A DNA stretch of 64,000 bases from Sipunculus nudus (GCA_026874595.1 CM049315.1:73103401-73167400), one strand, 5' to 3'. Numbered from the stretch's first letter, positions 24,511 through 51,732 are shown. The notes: generated from the sequence alone by a model not told the origin. Program-made: numbers and translations.

Positions 24511-25166
24511 ACAGATGTCCCTTTCATTGTGCAGCAGTCTTACATGTGTCTGTGTAGCGCTAGCATTGTCCGTTGCCATGGATTGGAGACGGCTGAGCTG
24601 GGCCGGCCCACGTGCGTACCCTGGCGTGTATAGACACAGCGCTCGTCTGGAAATTTCTGGGCTGTACGCGTGTCTTGTAATGTTCTTTCGACATGTGTAT
24701 TATGTATTGTTGGTTTTTTTTGGATTGTTCGTGAAATGGAAAGTTCTCGGCTGGAGGTGAAAAGTTATAAATAAGGGGCTGTGTTTAGAGCCGAGAGAGA
24801 AGAGAAAGAGAAATATTCCAGCGGACACGGAAGAGTGTGAGTCAGTTTTGACCTATCCGATAAATGCAGTAGTTACAGGGATTCTGAGAACTCTGAGCTT
24901 TACTTTGGACTATCTGAACTGTTTACGTGGATTATTGGTTTTAAAGGACTTGTTGTAGCTGTGACAGTGGTGGTATCCAGGTACTGTACACTTCATTTAT
25001 TACACTGTGTAATTGTATTGATTTGCTGTTGTACTGTTGTCACTGTGTAATTGTATTGATTTAGTGTATTGTAATATTAGGATTGTTTTAAGAATAAATT
25101 AAATTTATTTGTTAACAAAAAAACACTGACTTCTTTATTCATTCCCCTAGACATTTCACGCTGCCT
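24252..25166 (+). repeat. Tandem triplication, unit 2
   Basis: A 915-bp copy, nearly identical to unit 1. The (AT)n tract is shorter (about 44 bases) and one 'ta' is missing near 24350 (reads 'aagactcgcc'), which breaks the frame found in units 1 and 3. The junction GCTGCC/TTGGAGC is the same as that to unit 3. Confidence 0.9.
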
Positions 25167-25374
25167 TGGAGCTATATCACGGTCACAGCAACAGCACCGG
25201 CCGCGTCACAGGGACTTCGCAAGAGCAGAGAATGCATCCAGTACCAGAGTCAATTGTGGGCTAAGTACTCGCCTAGATATGCTAGACCAAAGCTCCAAGA
25301 AGGCTGCATTCATAAACCAATTACATGCAGTTATACTTTTGCGAGGTGGATGCAGATTATCTGTAAGAAAATGT

Positions 25375-25432
<58 letters not shown>

Positions 25433-26150
25433 ACAGATGTCCCTTTTATTGTGCAGCAGTCTTACATGTGTCTGTGTAGCGCTAGCATTGTCCGTTGCCA
25501 TGGATTGGAGACGGCTGAGCTGGGCCGGCCCACGTGCGTACCCTGGCGTGTATAGACACAGCGCTCGTCTGGAAATTTCTGGGCTGTACGCGTGTCTTGT
25601 AATGTTCTTTCAACATGTGTATTATGTATTGATGGGTTCTTTGGGATTGTTCGTGAAATGGAAAGTTCTCGGCTGGAGGTGAAAAGTTATAAATAAGGGG
25701 CTGTGTTTAGAGCCGAGAGAGAAGAGAAAAAGAAATATTCCAGCGGACACGGAAGAGTGTGAGTAAGTTTTGACCTATCCGATAAGTGCAGTAGTTACAG
25801 GGATTCTGAGAACTCTGAGCTTTACTTTGGACTATCTGAACTGTTTACGTGGATTATTGGTTTTAAAGGACTTGTTGTCGCTGTGACAGTGGTGGTATCC
25901 AGGTACTTTACACTTCATTTATTACACTGTGTAATTGTATTGATTTGCTGTTGTACTGTTGTCACTGTGTTATTGTATTGATTTAGTGTATTGTAATATT
26001 AGGATTGTTTTAAGAATAAATTAAATTTATTTGTTAACAAAAAAACACTGACTTCTTTATTCATTCCCCTAGACATTTCACGCTGCCTAGTGTTACAGAA
26101 TCTGTTTTTTTTTCTATCTCCATAACAAACTTAATGCTCGTCACGACTAT
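25167..26150 (+). repeat. Tandem triplication, unit 3, continuing into the LTR end
   Basis: This unit runs past CTGCC into TAGTGTTACAGAATCTG and on for about 60 bp more. That tail is homologous to sequence after the same point in the LTRs at 37270-37905 and 60327-61166. So only this unit keeps the original 3' continuation, and the duplication breakpoints are CTGCC and TTGGAGC. Confidence 0.85.
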
Positions 26151-27055
26151 GTGAAACAAATAATTACACAAAAAAGTATGAACATTTTCATAAATATTTC
26201 AAGTTAATTCAAATAAGAAGAAGAGTGACTGTGACGTGGATGAATTATAGTGTTCTCTATATGCCGTTCCTTGCAAGAACTCTGGGCAGTGTTTGAACTT
26301 TGCCTTTATTGAAAAAAATAGGAAACGTAGTGACGCAAATATTGTTCAATTTAGTTTCTTTTCAGTGCATGTTGAAATAAGACTGGTACGTATAACCCGC
26401 GTGACCTTTGGGTATTTTTTTGCAAAATTTTATGTCACATGCATCGTTTTACATGTTATGTAAACTGTTACATGTTATGGGAACTGCCTGAAATAATTCT
26501 GAATGCATTTATGGTTTTCTCATATTTTGTCATACTAGGTAAATTCCTGATTTAATATATGTAACATTTTTATAGCTTTTTTTAAATGTCTTTGAATAAA
26601 TTAAAAAAAAAAATCAGGTTCATGGTAAATTTAACGAACGTTTATTCTTTAGATACATTCCAGCTTGATGTTTATTTGGGAAAAAGTACCTGATTACTTA
26701 TTCTGATGATAATTAGATAATTACTACTTTAGGCATTGTTGAATATATCCAGGACAGTTATACAACATAGAATTAAGTGTGATTGTGGGTATTATCGTTT
26801 ATAATTGTAATATTGTACAAGATATGCCCTAAAATATACTGAATGTATTTATATTTCACATCAGCTTTCATGGTATATTATCATGTGACTTCGCAGGCAG
26901 TTGTTTAATTTCTTTTTTATTTGCCGTGCTTCACTAAACATGTATAGCACATCCCAAATGATTTGTGTTGATTAAACCTATTGGAGTGACAGTGACATCT
27001 TAATGTGAGTCATCAAGCCAATATACAACCCTACCCATAATGAGATGAATGTTTG

Positions 27056-27105
<50 letters not shown>

Positions 27106-27376
27106 TGGGTGTAGGTGTACGGTGCTTGTGTGTGCACAATAACAAGCAATGCAGATCCTCAAACCATATTAAAACATATTCAAACTTAAAGAATGGAAAA
27201 CTAAAAAAGATTCTTTTAAACTTTTCCTTACGTGATTATTATGCTTTATAACAACGTTATTGAACAGCGTTCTGCTAACCAAACAAAACTCCACACTTTA
27301 ACGTTCCAATCAGGTTATATGGTAACGTTATGCTGACATTCGGCTAACCTTCCCAGAACGTTCTGGGAACGTTATT
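26151..27376. other. Intergenic, (GT)n and a palindromic ACGTT block
   Basis: A (GT)n run lies at 27066-27102. At 27254-27375 a palindrome-rich stretch (CCCAGAACGTTCTGGGAACGTT) precedes the LINE fragment and may be the end of another repeat. No gene seen. Confidence 0.5.
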
Positions 27377-27915
27377 TTGTTAGCTAGGTTTGCAGGTCTG
27401 ACAAAAAGTTTTGTTACAAAACAAGTTTTGTTTTTATTATATCGCAAAGGTTTCTTACATTCATTACGCACCGGTTCTAGTACACTGTTTCTTGAGGGAG
27501 TCCATGACTGTGCTGATCTGTCTGATCGCAAAATCGTTTCCTGTATTTTAACCGTAACCAGGCCACGTCAATGCAAAAGACTTGTGACCTCGCGGAACAT
27601 CCGAGCGATTTCGCTTTATGAAGTGCGGTCTCATATTAAGGAGATGGTAGCATCTGCAGAATTAGGTCAGTCAGCCTGTTTTGACCTGGACTCTCTCGTT
27701 GTCATGTACAATGATGGGCTCAGACATGCATGTTCTTGACCGCTGTGCACCGTCTGTTACTAGAATTGTGAGAGATAAGACCTTCGGCCTCGTGGTTGCC
27801 TGATGACATCAGAGTTGCACGCCTTAAACGGAGGTAAGCGGAAAGACGCTGGCGAAGTTCAGGTCTAACTGTCCATCGTGAAATCTTCGTCAGAGAAAGA
27901 GCTGTGGTCAGTGCC
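27377..27915 (+). pseudogene. L2/CR1-type LINE ORF2, linker region (part A)
   Basis: The frame 27377-27739 includes RQCKRLVTSRNIRAISL, then FDLDSLVVMYNDGLRHA. After a shift it continues as LDRCAPSVTRIVRDK and RLKRR, then WRSSGLTVHREIFVRERA. This is the segment between endonuclease and reverse transcriptase in L2/CR1-like LINEs ('YN..L...LD..AP' then 'RR.AERRW...LTVHR'). Endonuclease is absent upstream, so the copy is truncated. The next part of the protein appears at 29950, after unrelated sequence. Confidence 0.7.
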
Positions 27916-29895
27916 TCCGGGGGGGGGGGGGGGGGGGGGTCGGCCGGTACATCGTACCGGGGCCAAAAAGGGCCCGGGCTGGCGAAAAATAAAAAAGTTG
28001 GAAGTATGGAAGACTCATCTAAATTATTTATTTAAGTGACATATTGATCTTAATCCGGATTCCGGAGTGTAAAGAATGGGCCCGGCTGATTTTCGGGATT
28101 TTCACAGGAGCCTATATGTAATGCATGAACATTATATTTTTAACGTGTTTATTAAGTGGAACCAGTTGTTAAAGGGGACCCTATAGTGAAAATATTGTCC
28201 AATAAAAAGTTTATAAATGAAAATAAGGAAGACTTTCTTTTTTGCAATAACTTTTACATGTTTTGAATCAGGTAGGTCTGTGGGGCCCGGTCCACCAAGG
28301 AGTTGTATTAGGCCTGGGGACTATGTATATTTTATTTGTTTATCTGTTACATGGTTTCAATGAGGAGGATGTGAGGTGGCCTTTGGAGGCCAAAGGATTT
28401 ATCAGTCTAAAAATTACTTTAAATAGCAATTTCTTTTGGCTTGTGTGTATCTTTTTGTATGACTTTAATCATGCGGGACCGTTCAAAGGGGCCATAGTTT
28501 TCTGGGGAAGTTGGACTTAAATACATAAAAAATGGAAAATGTATAATTAGTTTTAAGTGTCATTCTGCTTTTAATCCAGACTGATCGCTGCGAAGTTTTT
28601 TTTTTTTTTTGGGGGGGGGAGGGGGTGTCAAAGGGGGCCCGGCCTGGTGAAAGTGTCTTAATTAAGGCCCAAAAAAAACTGGAAATAGGCCTATGGGGAG
28701 ACTTTTATATTTGAGATATATGTTTGAACAGCTTCTACAAAAAGGTCTTTCAGCAAATTGAACCTGATCAAGAATTTTTTAAGGACGACAATGGCACAAG
28801 GTCGTCTTGCTGATTTGCCAGATTGAGTCGAAACTTGCCCGATCAATTGATTTCGATCTTGTCATCAGAAACTTTTCACAAAGAAAGGCAAGAAAAGCCC
28901 ATTTTTAGCACAGCTGACGGTCAGCAATGCCAAGAATGGGCCTCGGTATAACAGCATACATATCATAACCGTCATTCCTTGATGCTATATGACTAATGAG
29001 CTCTCCTTGAAAATCTAAATTATATTTTAGCTGTATTGTTAACTATGAGTTATTACACGTTTACTATAATTGGTCCAATCTGAGTAAAACAATATTCACA
29101 ATCAGCAGTGATAATTTCTCTTTCAATGGCCTTGCAATTAATGTATTCATTATAATTGTGTTTGCCTACTTTTTAATATCGATGTAAGCAGATGTTGGCA
29201 CCTAAATTCAGTTGCTTTGATTAAAATGATTATGTAAACTCCTAAACTGCCATTTAGGTTTCTGAGTAAAAACACATCCACAGGCGCCTGTGGTTTGGTT
29301 ATTGTCCGCATGAAGTGTTTATTTAAAAGAAAGTACACTTCTTGTCAGCCTGTCACCAAACGAAATATGAAAACGATTCCTAATGCCCATTATACAGAAT
29401 TTATCCATAGATGACCAGGAACTTTTCCCGAAAAAAATTGCTAAAATTTCCCACAAGTGGCTGCACCAAGGGTCCAATGATATCTGTATGGACAGTTTAA
29501 TCGGCTAGGTTATACCGTATGTGGCCTCGACTACATTTCATGTTTCTATTTCTTTAAAGCTATGATACATATTGAAATTTATATCCACATTACCATTAAC
29601 TCCATATCCCCCATCACCATGCACTATTTGGATAATCAAACGGCTCTGTTATTTAGATCCTTAGACTCTTTTGGACATTTTGTATTTCTTTTCTATTTTC
29701 TTATGCGGTGCTTTCAATAAAATGTTCTCAGTTACGTGTCACAAATAAGGCAAATTGTGCTCATCAGCTCCACAATAGGCAATTGACCTATTGGTCACCT
29801 ATAATTTATTTTAATATGTGCCACGCATATTTTTAAATTTGATTTTCTCGGGTTTTTAATTACGTGTATTCCTATTTTCATAGTTTTTCAATATA

Positions 29896-29932
<37 letters not shown>

Positions 29933-29950
29933 GTGCTGGGAGGGGGCAGG
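27916..29950. other. 2-kb non-LINE block between the two LINE parts
   Basis: It starts with a G-run of about 20 bases and contains several GC-rich 'gggcccgg' phrases (27977, 28080, 28285, 28635), a second T-run/G-run at 28595, and an (AT)n plus (AAT)n tract at 29887-29931. No terminal inverted repeats or genes recognised. It may be an inserted element or the space between two separate LINE copies. Confidence 0.5.
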
Positions 29951-31885
29951 GCCGCAGGGGCTCGGCAACGTTTTTGTACCGCCTTAAAAGAATCCTCTCG
30001 GAGGCCCTGGCTGTAGTGAAAGCAGTCATTTATCAGCCTAAGAGACAATTCTACATGGATAAGATTGACTCCATTTCGTCATCAAAACAGCTGTTTTCTG
30101 TGTCTGGTGAGCTTCAGGGCAAGTCCCGGATTATACCTTTGCCAATTGATATACCTCGCTGTGACCTTCCGAAACGTTTCTGTGACTTTTTCTTGGCCAA
30201 GATTGAAGGTATCCGTCGGGAACTTGACTCTTGTGTATGTGAACCTCCTAATTTTGATATTTATGATGGTCCCACTATGTCCTGGTTTACACCAGGGACT
30301 GTTCAGGAGATACATGAACTTATAATGTCATCACCAACAAAAAGCTGTATACTTGATCCCTTCCATACTCCCCTTCTTAAGCAATGCATAGATGACCTTA
30401 CTCCATTGATTACATTCATTATAAATATCTCTCTATCAACAGGTACAGTCCCTTTTCAGTTTACAGAGGCTGTCCTGACCCCACTTTTGAAGAAGCTGGG
30501 ATTAGATCCAAATGACCTAAAACATTTTAGGCCAGTTTCAAACCTTCCCTTCGTTTATAAAATCCTTGAGAAGACTATTTTTAAAGAGGTTACAATGTCA
30601 TCTTTATGAAAATAGCTTAATGGAAATCCATCAGTCCGCGTGTAGAAGGCACCATATAGCACAGAGACCGCCGTACTGAGTGTCATGGATGTTCTACTGA
30701 TGGCGGCAGACGAGAGACTCGTTTCTCTCCTAGTATTGTTGGACCTCAGTGCAGCGTTTGACACGCTTGATCATTGCATTTTGCTTAAAAGACTAGAAAT
30801 TACCTTTGGTATACACGGCACCGCGCTTTCATGGTTTACTTCATACCTTGCCAATCGTTCCCAAGCTGTTATGGTCGACGGTAGAAAATCAGACCCATGT
30901 ACTTTGTTGTATGGGGTTCCCCAGGGATCCGTGTTAAGACCTATATTGTTCACTTTATATTCACAGCCCCTATCTCGCATAATATCCGCACATGATTGTT
31001 CTTTTCATAAGTATGCTGATGACACTGAACTGTCAAAATGTAGTCAACCAGGTGAGTTCAGCTATTTTTAGTTAAGCATACAAGCTTGTATTGAGGATAT
31101 ACTATCATGGATGACCAGCAACAAACTTAAATTGAATACTGACAAGACTGAAATTATGCCTGTCGGATCTAAACCCCTTCTAAGGATGACTCACAATGAG
31201 TTTATTAGCATTGGGGGCTGCACTGTTCCTTTACAAAATTCAGTGAAGTATCTAGGTGTTAAGATTGATCGTAATTTTTCAATGCATGATTATTTTAGTA
31301 GTTTATGTCGTGCGGCCTTTCTCGAGCTCCGCCGTATAGCTTCAATCCGGCGTTTCCTCTCTATTAATGCGTGTTGTCGGTTCATTTGCGCCACAGTAAT
31401 ATCTCGCCTGGATTACTGTAATTCAGTTCTTGCTGGGTTACCTGCAGAGCAAGTCTCGCGGCTACAGATGGTCCAGAGTAATGCTGCGCGTCTCATTCTT
31501 AAGAAGCGTAAGACCGACCACGTCACCCCGCTGCTCAAACGGCTTCCCGTCAAGTACCGCGTACAATACAAAATTGCTGTTTTTGTTTACCGCCGTATTG
31601 ATGACTCACTTTCATCATATTTGACTAAAAAAATAATAACCTAACGGCCTTTGCATACGCTGCCCTCGGCTGGCGGACATCTTCTTAAAGTACCAAAGTG
31701 TAATATGGAAATCGGTGAACGTTCCTTCCGTCTCATAGCCCCAAAAGTTTGGAATTCACTTCCCATTACACTTAGAAAATCTCCAACTCTTGTATCATTT
31801 AAAACTAATTGCAAGCTTTTTGTAATTAATATGCATCACTTTTTTTCTGGGTCAGGCACAGGGAGTAGATTTCAATGAAATTGTA
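29950..31885 (+). pseudogene. L2/CR1-type LINE reverse transcriptase and C-terminus (part B)
   Basis: The order of motifs is that of an L2-like non-LTR reverse transcriptase, which copies the element's RNA at the target site. SWFTPGTVQEIHELI comes first; then HFRPVSNLPF (about 30520-30550); LLDLSAAFDTLDH (about 30735-30775); GVPQGSVL (about 30916); catalytic YADD (about 31012-31023); then the thumb region with KYLGVKID and a C-terminal GERSFRLIAPKVWNSLP. The frame breaks near 30595-30680, with more than one shift, and in-frame stops occur at 31069 and 31642. The copy is therefore inactive. The catalytic aspartates are still present. Confidence 0.9.
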
Positions 31886-31992
31886 TGCGAGTATGTGTGT
31901 TTTTGTGTGTGTGTGTGAATTGCGCTGAGTCCGACCATCGGAGAATTGGCGCTATGTAAAGACTATATTATTATTATTATTATTATTATTAA
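31886..31992 (+). repeat. LINE 3' tail with (TTA)n
   Basis: After the last stop the sequence reads GGCGCTATGTAAAGACTATA, followed by (TTA)9-10. Such short microsatellite tails, rather than poly(A), are usual for CR1/L2-clade LINEs and mark the 3' end of this copy. Confidence 0.85.
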
Positions 31993-32204
31993 ATGCAGTG
32001 CCACTTAAAGATTAATTGGCTTTAAACAATGGGTGATAATAGGGGGCGTTACTTTGTAAACAAGGTGATGTCTAAATTTATCTGTATTACCTACTGAAGT
32101 GATAGTCTATTAATCATGATATTTAATCACATTTAGCCCGAAATGATTTATTGTTTAAGATATTTAATTATGAGTATAAATTTATTATTTATTGAGTTTT
32201 ACAG

Positions 32205-32325
32205 AGAGATACCCAAACTGGTTTGCAAGTATGAAGGCGAAAATAGCTAGCGCAGACAAAGGTTTCAACGTGTTATCAGAGCATATATGCTCAAGACACT
32301 TTGAGGACAACTATTTTGTTATTGT
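32205..32325 (+). CDS. THAP domain, C-terminal half exon
   Basis: After an acceptor (TGAGTTTTACAG) the frame reads RYPNWFASMKAKI, then ICSRHFEDNYF. The last block matches the second half of a THAP zinc finger (C-x2-H-F), a DNA-binding fold found in host regulators and in P-element and Kolobok transposases. The first Cys pair is not seen upstream, where the LINE ends only 200 bases away. No clear donor follows. It may be an exon of a host gene or a transposase fragment. Confidence 0.55.
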
Positions 32326-33177
32326 CATGTCTCTTTCGTGGAGCAGCAAAATGTAAACACTTAATATGATAAAAACATATAAAGCCTCACAGAATGTGTA
32401 TGGAAAGTCTTTATTGCAATCCATGTACACACTAATTTTCCAGTGGCAATATATTTTTTTCAGGGAAAATGTTAATTTTTCCAGTACAGTTAGCATGAGC
32501 ACGGTTTTTTATTAATACTTTACTTAAAACTTGCACTCTGCTTGGAAGTATTTACGATTAGTCTTAGTTTCTTAGTACTGCTGCAACCAGTGTGTAAAGG
32601 TACTTGTCGTAATTGCCACACAATACATAACAAGCATATATTAGACTTCAGGAATCTGGCATGTTGATACAATATCATGTGAACACATACTTGTCAGCCA
32701 CATAATGAATAATGTGCCAAGAACTTAACCGGCATGGATTCCTTTTCCATGAACAACAATATTTAGCATACACATTACACATCATTTCATACAATTTTCA
32801 ATTTTACAAGTTTCCCACATCACAAATTAGTATTACATCATGACAATGTAAAAAAATGTGGAAAAATTATTACAATAAATTGAAAAATATAGATATATTC
32901 TGAATTAACAATAAAGCTAGCTGTGGTAAAATCCAGACGTGGTGATGTGAAACCCCATATATACACGCACTACACAGTCTTCCTTTCTCTGCTGTTCCTG
33001 AGCAAGAATGGGAACGTATTGTTGTTAAGCATGTCATACAGTCATTGTTGTTTATATGTCACATGCTAGTGGAAACTGCAAGTGTTGCTGCTTTGGTTAC
33101 TTGGCAGTTGTAGCTCACCATCTCTATCCCATTTGGGTATCCCTTAAATTTGTATAAAGACATCGTGTATAAATCAT
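32326..33177. other. Intergenic, nothing recognised
   Basis: AT-rich sequence without coding-like frames, splice-flanked exons or repeats that I can identify. Confidence 0.4.
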
Positions 33178-33354
33178 TTAGTTTACAGAAGATGAATAGG
33201 TTCTGCATTTCCACTGGTTGCTCAGGTAACGGGTTTTGAAGACCTCTTTCTTAACTGAGACGCAGGTCTGATGGAACCAGCCTAAGCATGTGGAACATTG
33301 AACGATTCTTACCTCTCCATTGTCGGGCAACCTATATATACAGTGAGTGGGGAC
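33178..33354 (-). pseudogene. Degenerate PHD finger
   Basis: The frame reads HCIYRLPDNGEVRIVQCSTC, then LGWFHQTCVSVKKEVF, then WKCRTY and a stop at 33178-33180. It follows the PHD plan (C-x-C, C-x2-C, W-F-H-x2-C, W-x-C-x2-C). Two zinc ligands, the second and the last Cys, are Tyr here (TAT), so the domain would not bind both zinc ions. PHD fingers read histone tails, and also occur at the end of several animal transposons. The tyrosines and short open frame point to a relic. Confidence 0.6.
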
Positions 33355-33524
33355 TGTTAAAGGAGGCCTTATTGTGCTGGTGAAAGCACTGGTGAACAAT
33401 GCTAGAAAGACAGGATGTGTTAATCAGTCAAGACTTGCGGGGTATATCGATATTGCTGCGACTATCGATGGCATTATACATAACGACACACTGCCAAACA
33501 AAAACGGCCGAGATATAGTTCCTG

Positions 33525-33526
<2 letters not shown>

Positions 33527-33572
<46 letters not shown>
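33527..33572. repeat. (AT)n microsatellite
   Basis: About 45 bases of alternating AT. Confidence 0.95.
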
Positions 33573-33574
<2 letters not shown>

Positions 33575-33635
33575 AAAATAACCACCCCTCGTTATAAGGA
33601 ATTATCAAGCAGAGAAATCAGTAGCCACTTTCGGA

Positions 33636-33639
<4 letters not shown>

Positions 33640-33685
<46 letters not shown>
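33640..33685. repeat. (AT)n microsatellite, target of the hAT-like insertion
   Basis: An alternating AT run that stops abruptly at CAGACATGGG and resumes on the far side of the element at 35700. Confidence 0.95.
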
Positions 33686-33689
<4 letters not shown>

Positions 33690-35699
33690 CATGGGTCGAA
33701 TACAAGAGAAATCTATTCGAATACGAATACGAATACAGAAGGGGTACAAGAATACAAATTCGAATACAAATACTCTAAAACGGAAATGTATTCGAATACA
33801 AATACGAATACAAATACAAACGTATTCATGAATACCAATATGAATACAATTTAATGAAACAAAAAGAAACTATCAAGGATCATTTTTGTTTAATAGAATT
33901 AACTACAATCATCATATATTCACACTTGCAAAATGTATTTTAGTCCAAAATCTAAATATTTATGCAATCCGCTGTGTAAGCATATACATTAACCCAAATC
34001 GCATAATGACGGAGTATTATATATTATGGCAGATTGTTACACTACCTGTTGTTACACTGCTTGTCAATGAAACCAGAAAGAGAGAGAGAGAGAGAAATAG
34101 GGGACGATTTATTAAATTTCAGATTGATAACGCATTTAAAATAAAACAAATAAGAGAGAGAGAGCAATTTATTATATATAATTATTTAAAAAGGAGACGG
34201 ATTTATTAAAATTAATTTTTTAATTATTGTAATTGAAATAAATATTAGACTTTCTCAGTACAATCATGAACATATCCTATATTAAATATATATTTTTAGC
34301 TGGAAATTTAAAAGATTTCAAATGTTTATGAAGACTAGTTTTTGCAGCCGTTAAAACAGTGTTATAGGAAACCTCTGTATAGGAAACTTCCGTGCGGCTA
34401 TTTAACTAATTAATTGGTTGTTTCTGTTGGCCTCTGTTTACACTGATAATTAACTAACACAGACTACCGCTGACGGTTGCAGCATGCTGACTCTAACAAT
34501 TACGACACCCCAGGCTAGCCCAGAACTAGCCCTGGAATATTTGCTCTTATATCAAATCTACACACTAGATTTATAATTAATTTACTTGTTACAATAATAT
34601 AACTATAGAACAAGAACTATAAAAAACTAACAAACTACAGAACAGTAAAAATGTGTGTGTGTGAGAGCCCTACCAGGCCCAAACCAGCCCCACGGGCTGC
34701 GTTGGCCCGTAACCGCCCCGCACCGCGGGCCCCCGCGGGCTGACCTTTTTTCAGAATTTTGTGGGGCGATGCGGGCCAAAAATAATTCTCTGCGGGGCGG
34801 GGCAGCTGCTGGCTCAAAGATTGGATATGCGGGGCGGGGTATGTGATATTTAAGTGCGGGTTTCTGGGGGTCGAAAACATGGTTAAATAGCGAGAAGATG
34901 ATCACATTTTACTTAAATGTTAAGCACAGCAAGTCATTTTATGTTCTTCGGTTACTCAATTTTTCGGAATTACTAAATAGCACTCGTGAAATATAAATTC
35001 CCTGAGTTTTGAGAAAGATTCATCTTTGCAGAGACCATTTTTCAGAATATTGCAAATGTACCTGGGAATAGCGTTGTATAATTATAGACTGTTCAGCACT
35101 GTAGGCCTATACTTGTGGCCAGTCTCAGATATAATGTAGAGCACCAGGATTATGCCTGTGATGTTATAATAGTCACAGCATGGGTGCATCTAGCTCTGTC
35201 ACCAGATGGATATAGCTTTACATACTGCAAAGACTGATTTGTGACAATCATAGATGATCATATGAGCACTGTCTAGTTAAAAGGACTGCATTAGCAAAGC
35301 AGATGGAGATAATGAGCATGGGGCTCATTTGATATCTATTCTTGTGCACACAACCATGATGTAGAACTGACTGATCTGACTCCCTCTGTACAGTTCCATA
35401 CCCTTCCCCTTTCAGCTAATTAGCTGATCATGGCTTGACAGGATTAAGCGCTTTGTCAAATAAAAGGTGTGAACTGTGGTGAGCAAATGGATAAAGAACA
35501 AAAGGTAAACAATATTAATGTATACTGCATGTATTCATGAAAAGTATTCATGAATGTGAATACTTCTGCAATGTATTCGAATACGAATACAAATACTTTG
35601 TACTTTTTACAAATGTATTCGAATACGAATATGAATACTGAAAATACCTGTATTCGAATACAATGAATATGAATACTGATTACGAATACCCCATGTCTG
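33686..35699. mobile_element. hAT-like TIR element, 2.0 kb, non-autonomous
   Basis: The termini are CAGACATGGG and CCCATGTCTG. The flanking 8-mers are atatatat (left) and atatatac (right), consistent with the 8-bp duplication of hAT elements, though the AT tract makes this weak. Many GAATACGAATAC/GTATTCGTATTC motifs fill both subterminal regions (33693-33850 and 35515-35690). No hAT transposase domain is visible inside. The interior has a GC-rich 200-bp block (34665-34860) of GCGGG/CCCGC repeats that looks like a second, nested repeat. Confidence 0.8.
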
Positions 35700-35764
35700 A
35701 TATATACATATATATATATCGAATCGACAAACCTGAAGCGCCAGCCACGTCATGTATATAAATA

Positions 35765-35982
35765 CAGGAGCGGATCTAGGATTTAGGAAAAATAGGGTCC
35801 ATCGCAGGAGGACTAATGACAAAACCTGATCGAATTAAAGGTTTCAGATCCAAAGGAGGAGGAGGGGTGTCCAGACCGCAAAAAGGGTCTGAAACCCTTA
35901 AAAATGATTGCGGCTGCTGAACAGGGGCAGGAGGGTGTAGGAGGTCCGGAACCCCTGGACCCCTCCCCTGGATCCGCTTCTG
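35765..35982. mobile_element. Short TIR element (MITE-like), 218 bp
   Basis: The ends are CAGGAGCGGATCTAGGATTT and, inverted, CCCCTGGATCCGCTTCTG. A related single terminus (CAGGGGCGGATCCAGGATTT) occurs at 7011-7030. No coding sequence inside. Confidence 0.7.
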
Positions 35983-36664
35983 AAAATAGTTACAGCAATG
36001 ACTGTAAATTAGGAAAGTAATAGAACATGTTTGAAGAAGACATAATCATAGTCATTCTGATGCAAGGTTTTAATTTAATTAATGAAGCAGGATTATGTAT
36101 ACTGTCGTTATAATAAAGATAAATCCCTCGCTCAGCTCCTAATTGCAAAGAAAGACTCTGGAGACCAGTCTTTTCTTGTTGTGCCGGTGATGCTGATACG
36201 CATGCGCAGGTTTTATATCCTGCCATCATCTTCGTCCATTATGTTGGCCAGCTGTCGGTCAATATGGCGGTTGCTGGCGTGAATAAATATTTTTGTCTCC
36301 CGAGTAATTGCATTAGGTTTCTAATCATGGGGACAGAATGTCACGCATTTTATCTACTTGAACAATCTAAAGAACCAAAACAAGTATGTGCAGGTAGAAA
36401 TATTTTGCTCATTAGCAAGAGTGATTTTTTTCCTCCCGTGATTAAAAACAAACATATTCTTTTACCAACATATTCGAACAATCATAGGGGGCACCCCAAG
36501 AGCCTGACCGGGGGGGGGGGCGTATTAGATGTGCTGGTTTTCAACTTCGGTGGGACAATATTTTGATGTGATTTTTGATAATAAGCTTAAGTTTTGCTGT
36601 TCCCAAGAATTTTAGGGGGGAAAGGGTACTCGCTCCCCGGGGTCCTCCCTCCCTCCCTGGTTTA
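35983..36664. other. Intergenic, downstream of the receptor gene
   Basis: It contains a G-run at 36510-36520 and no convincing exon. The last coding exon of the receptor may continue into an exon in this region if the donor at 36673 is used, but none could be identified. Confidence 0.4.
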
Positions 36665-51293
<14,629 letters not shown>

Positions 51294-51732
51294 CTGTAGA
51301 AAATGAAAAAAAAATCTTAAACTGATTTATAACATACGACGTTCATTCAAGTTATTTTTGACTAAATGTGCACAAATAGAATTTTATGTATTTGTCCATA
51401 CATTGAGGTAATTGTTTAAGATTTTTTCTTAGGATACTTAACCCAGTTATCCTTCCCCGATAGCAGTGGATAACTTCTACCATTACAAATGTGTTAAGTT
51501 AATTTTGCTTGTGATTTTACGAAATTAATACACGAAACCAACAATGTAGTATGTACAGAAACTAAGGACCGGTTGTTCTTATACAGTCCCAAGCCATATT
51601 GTTCGTTCGTGATTTCTGGCTTAACGTTACATTGTAAAAGGACTAAAGGCTCTCTTAGTCAACACACAAACAGCAATGACAATCATAGTATCTGTAGTTT
51701 ATTGTCCAGGATTCTTAACATGTATAGATATA

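Noticed and set aside
34627-34905. GC-rich overlapping frames on both strands
   Set aside because: They follow the repeated GCGGG/CCCGC composition of a nested repeat inside the hAT-like element.
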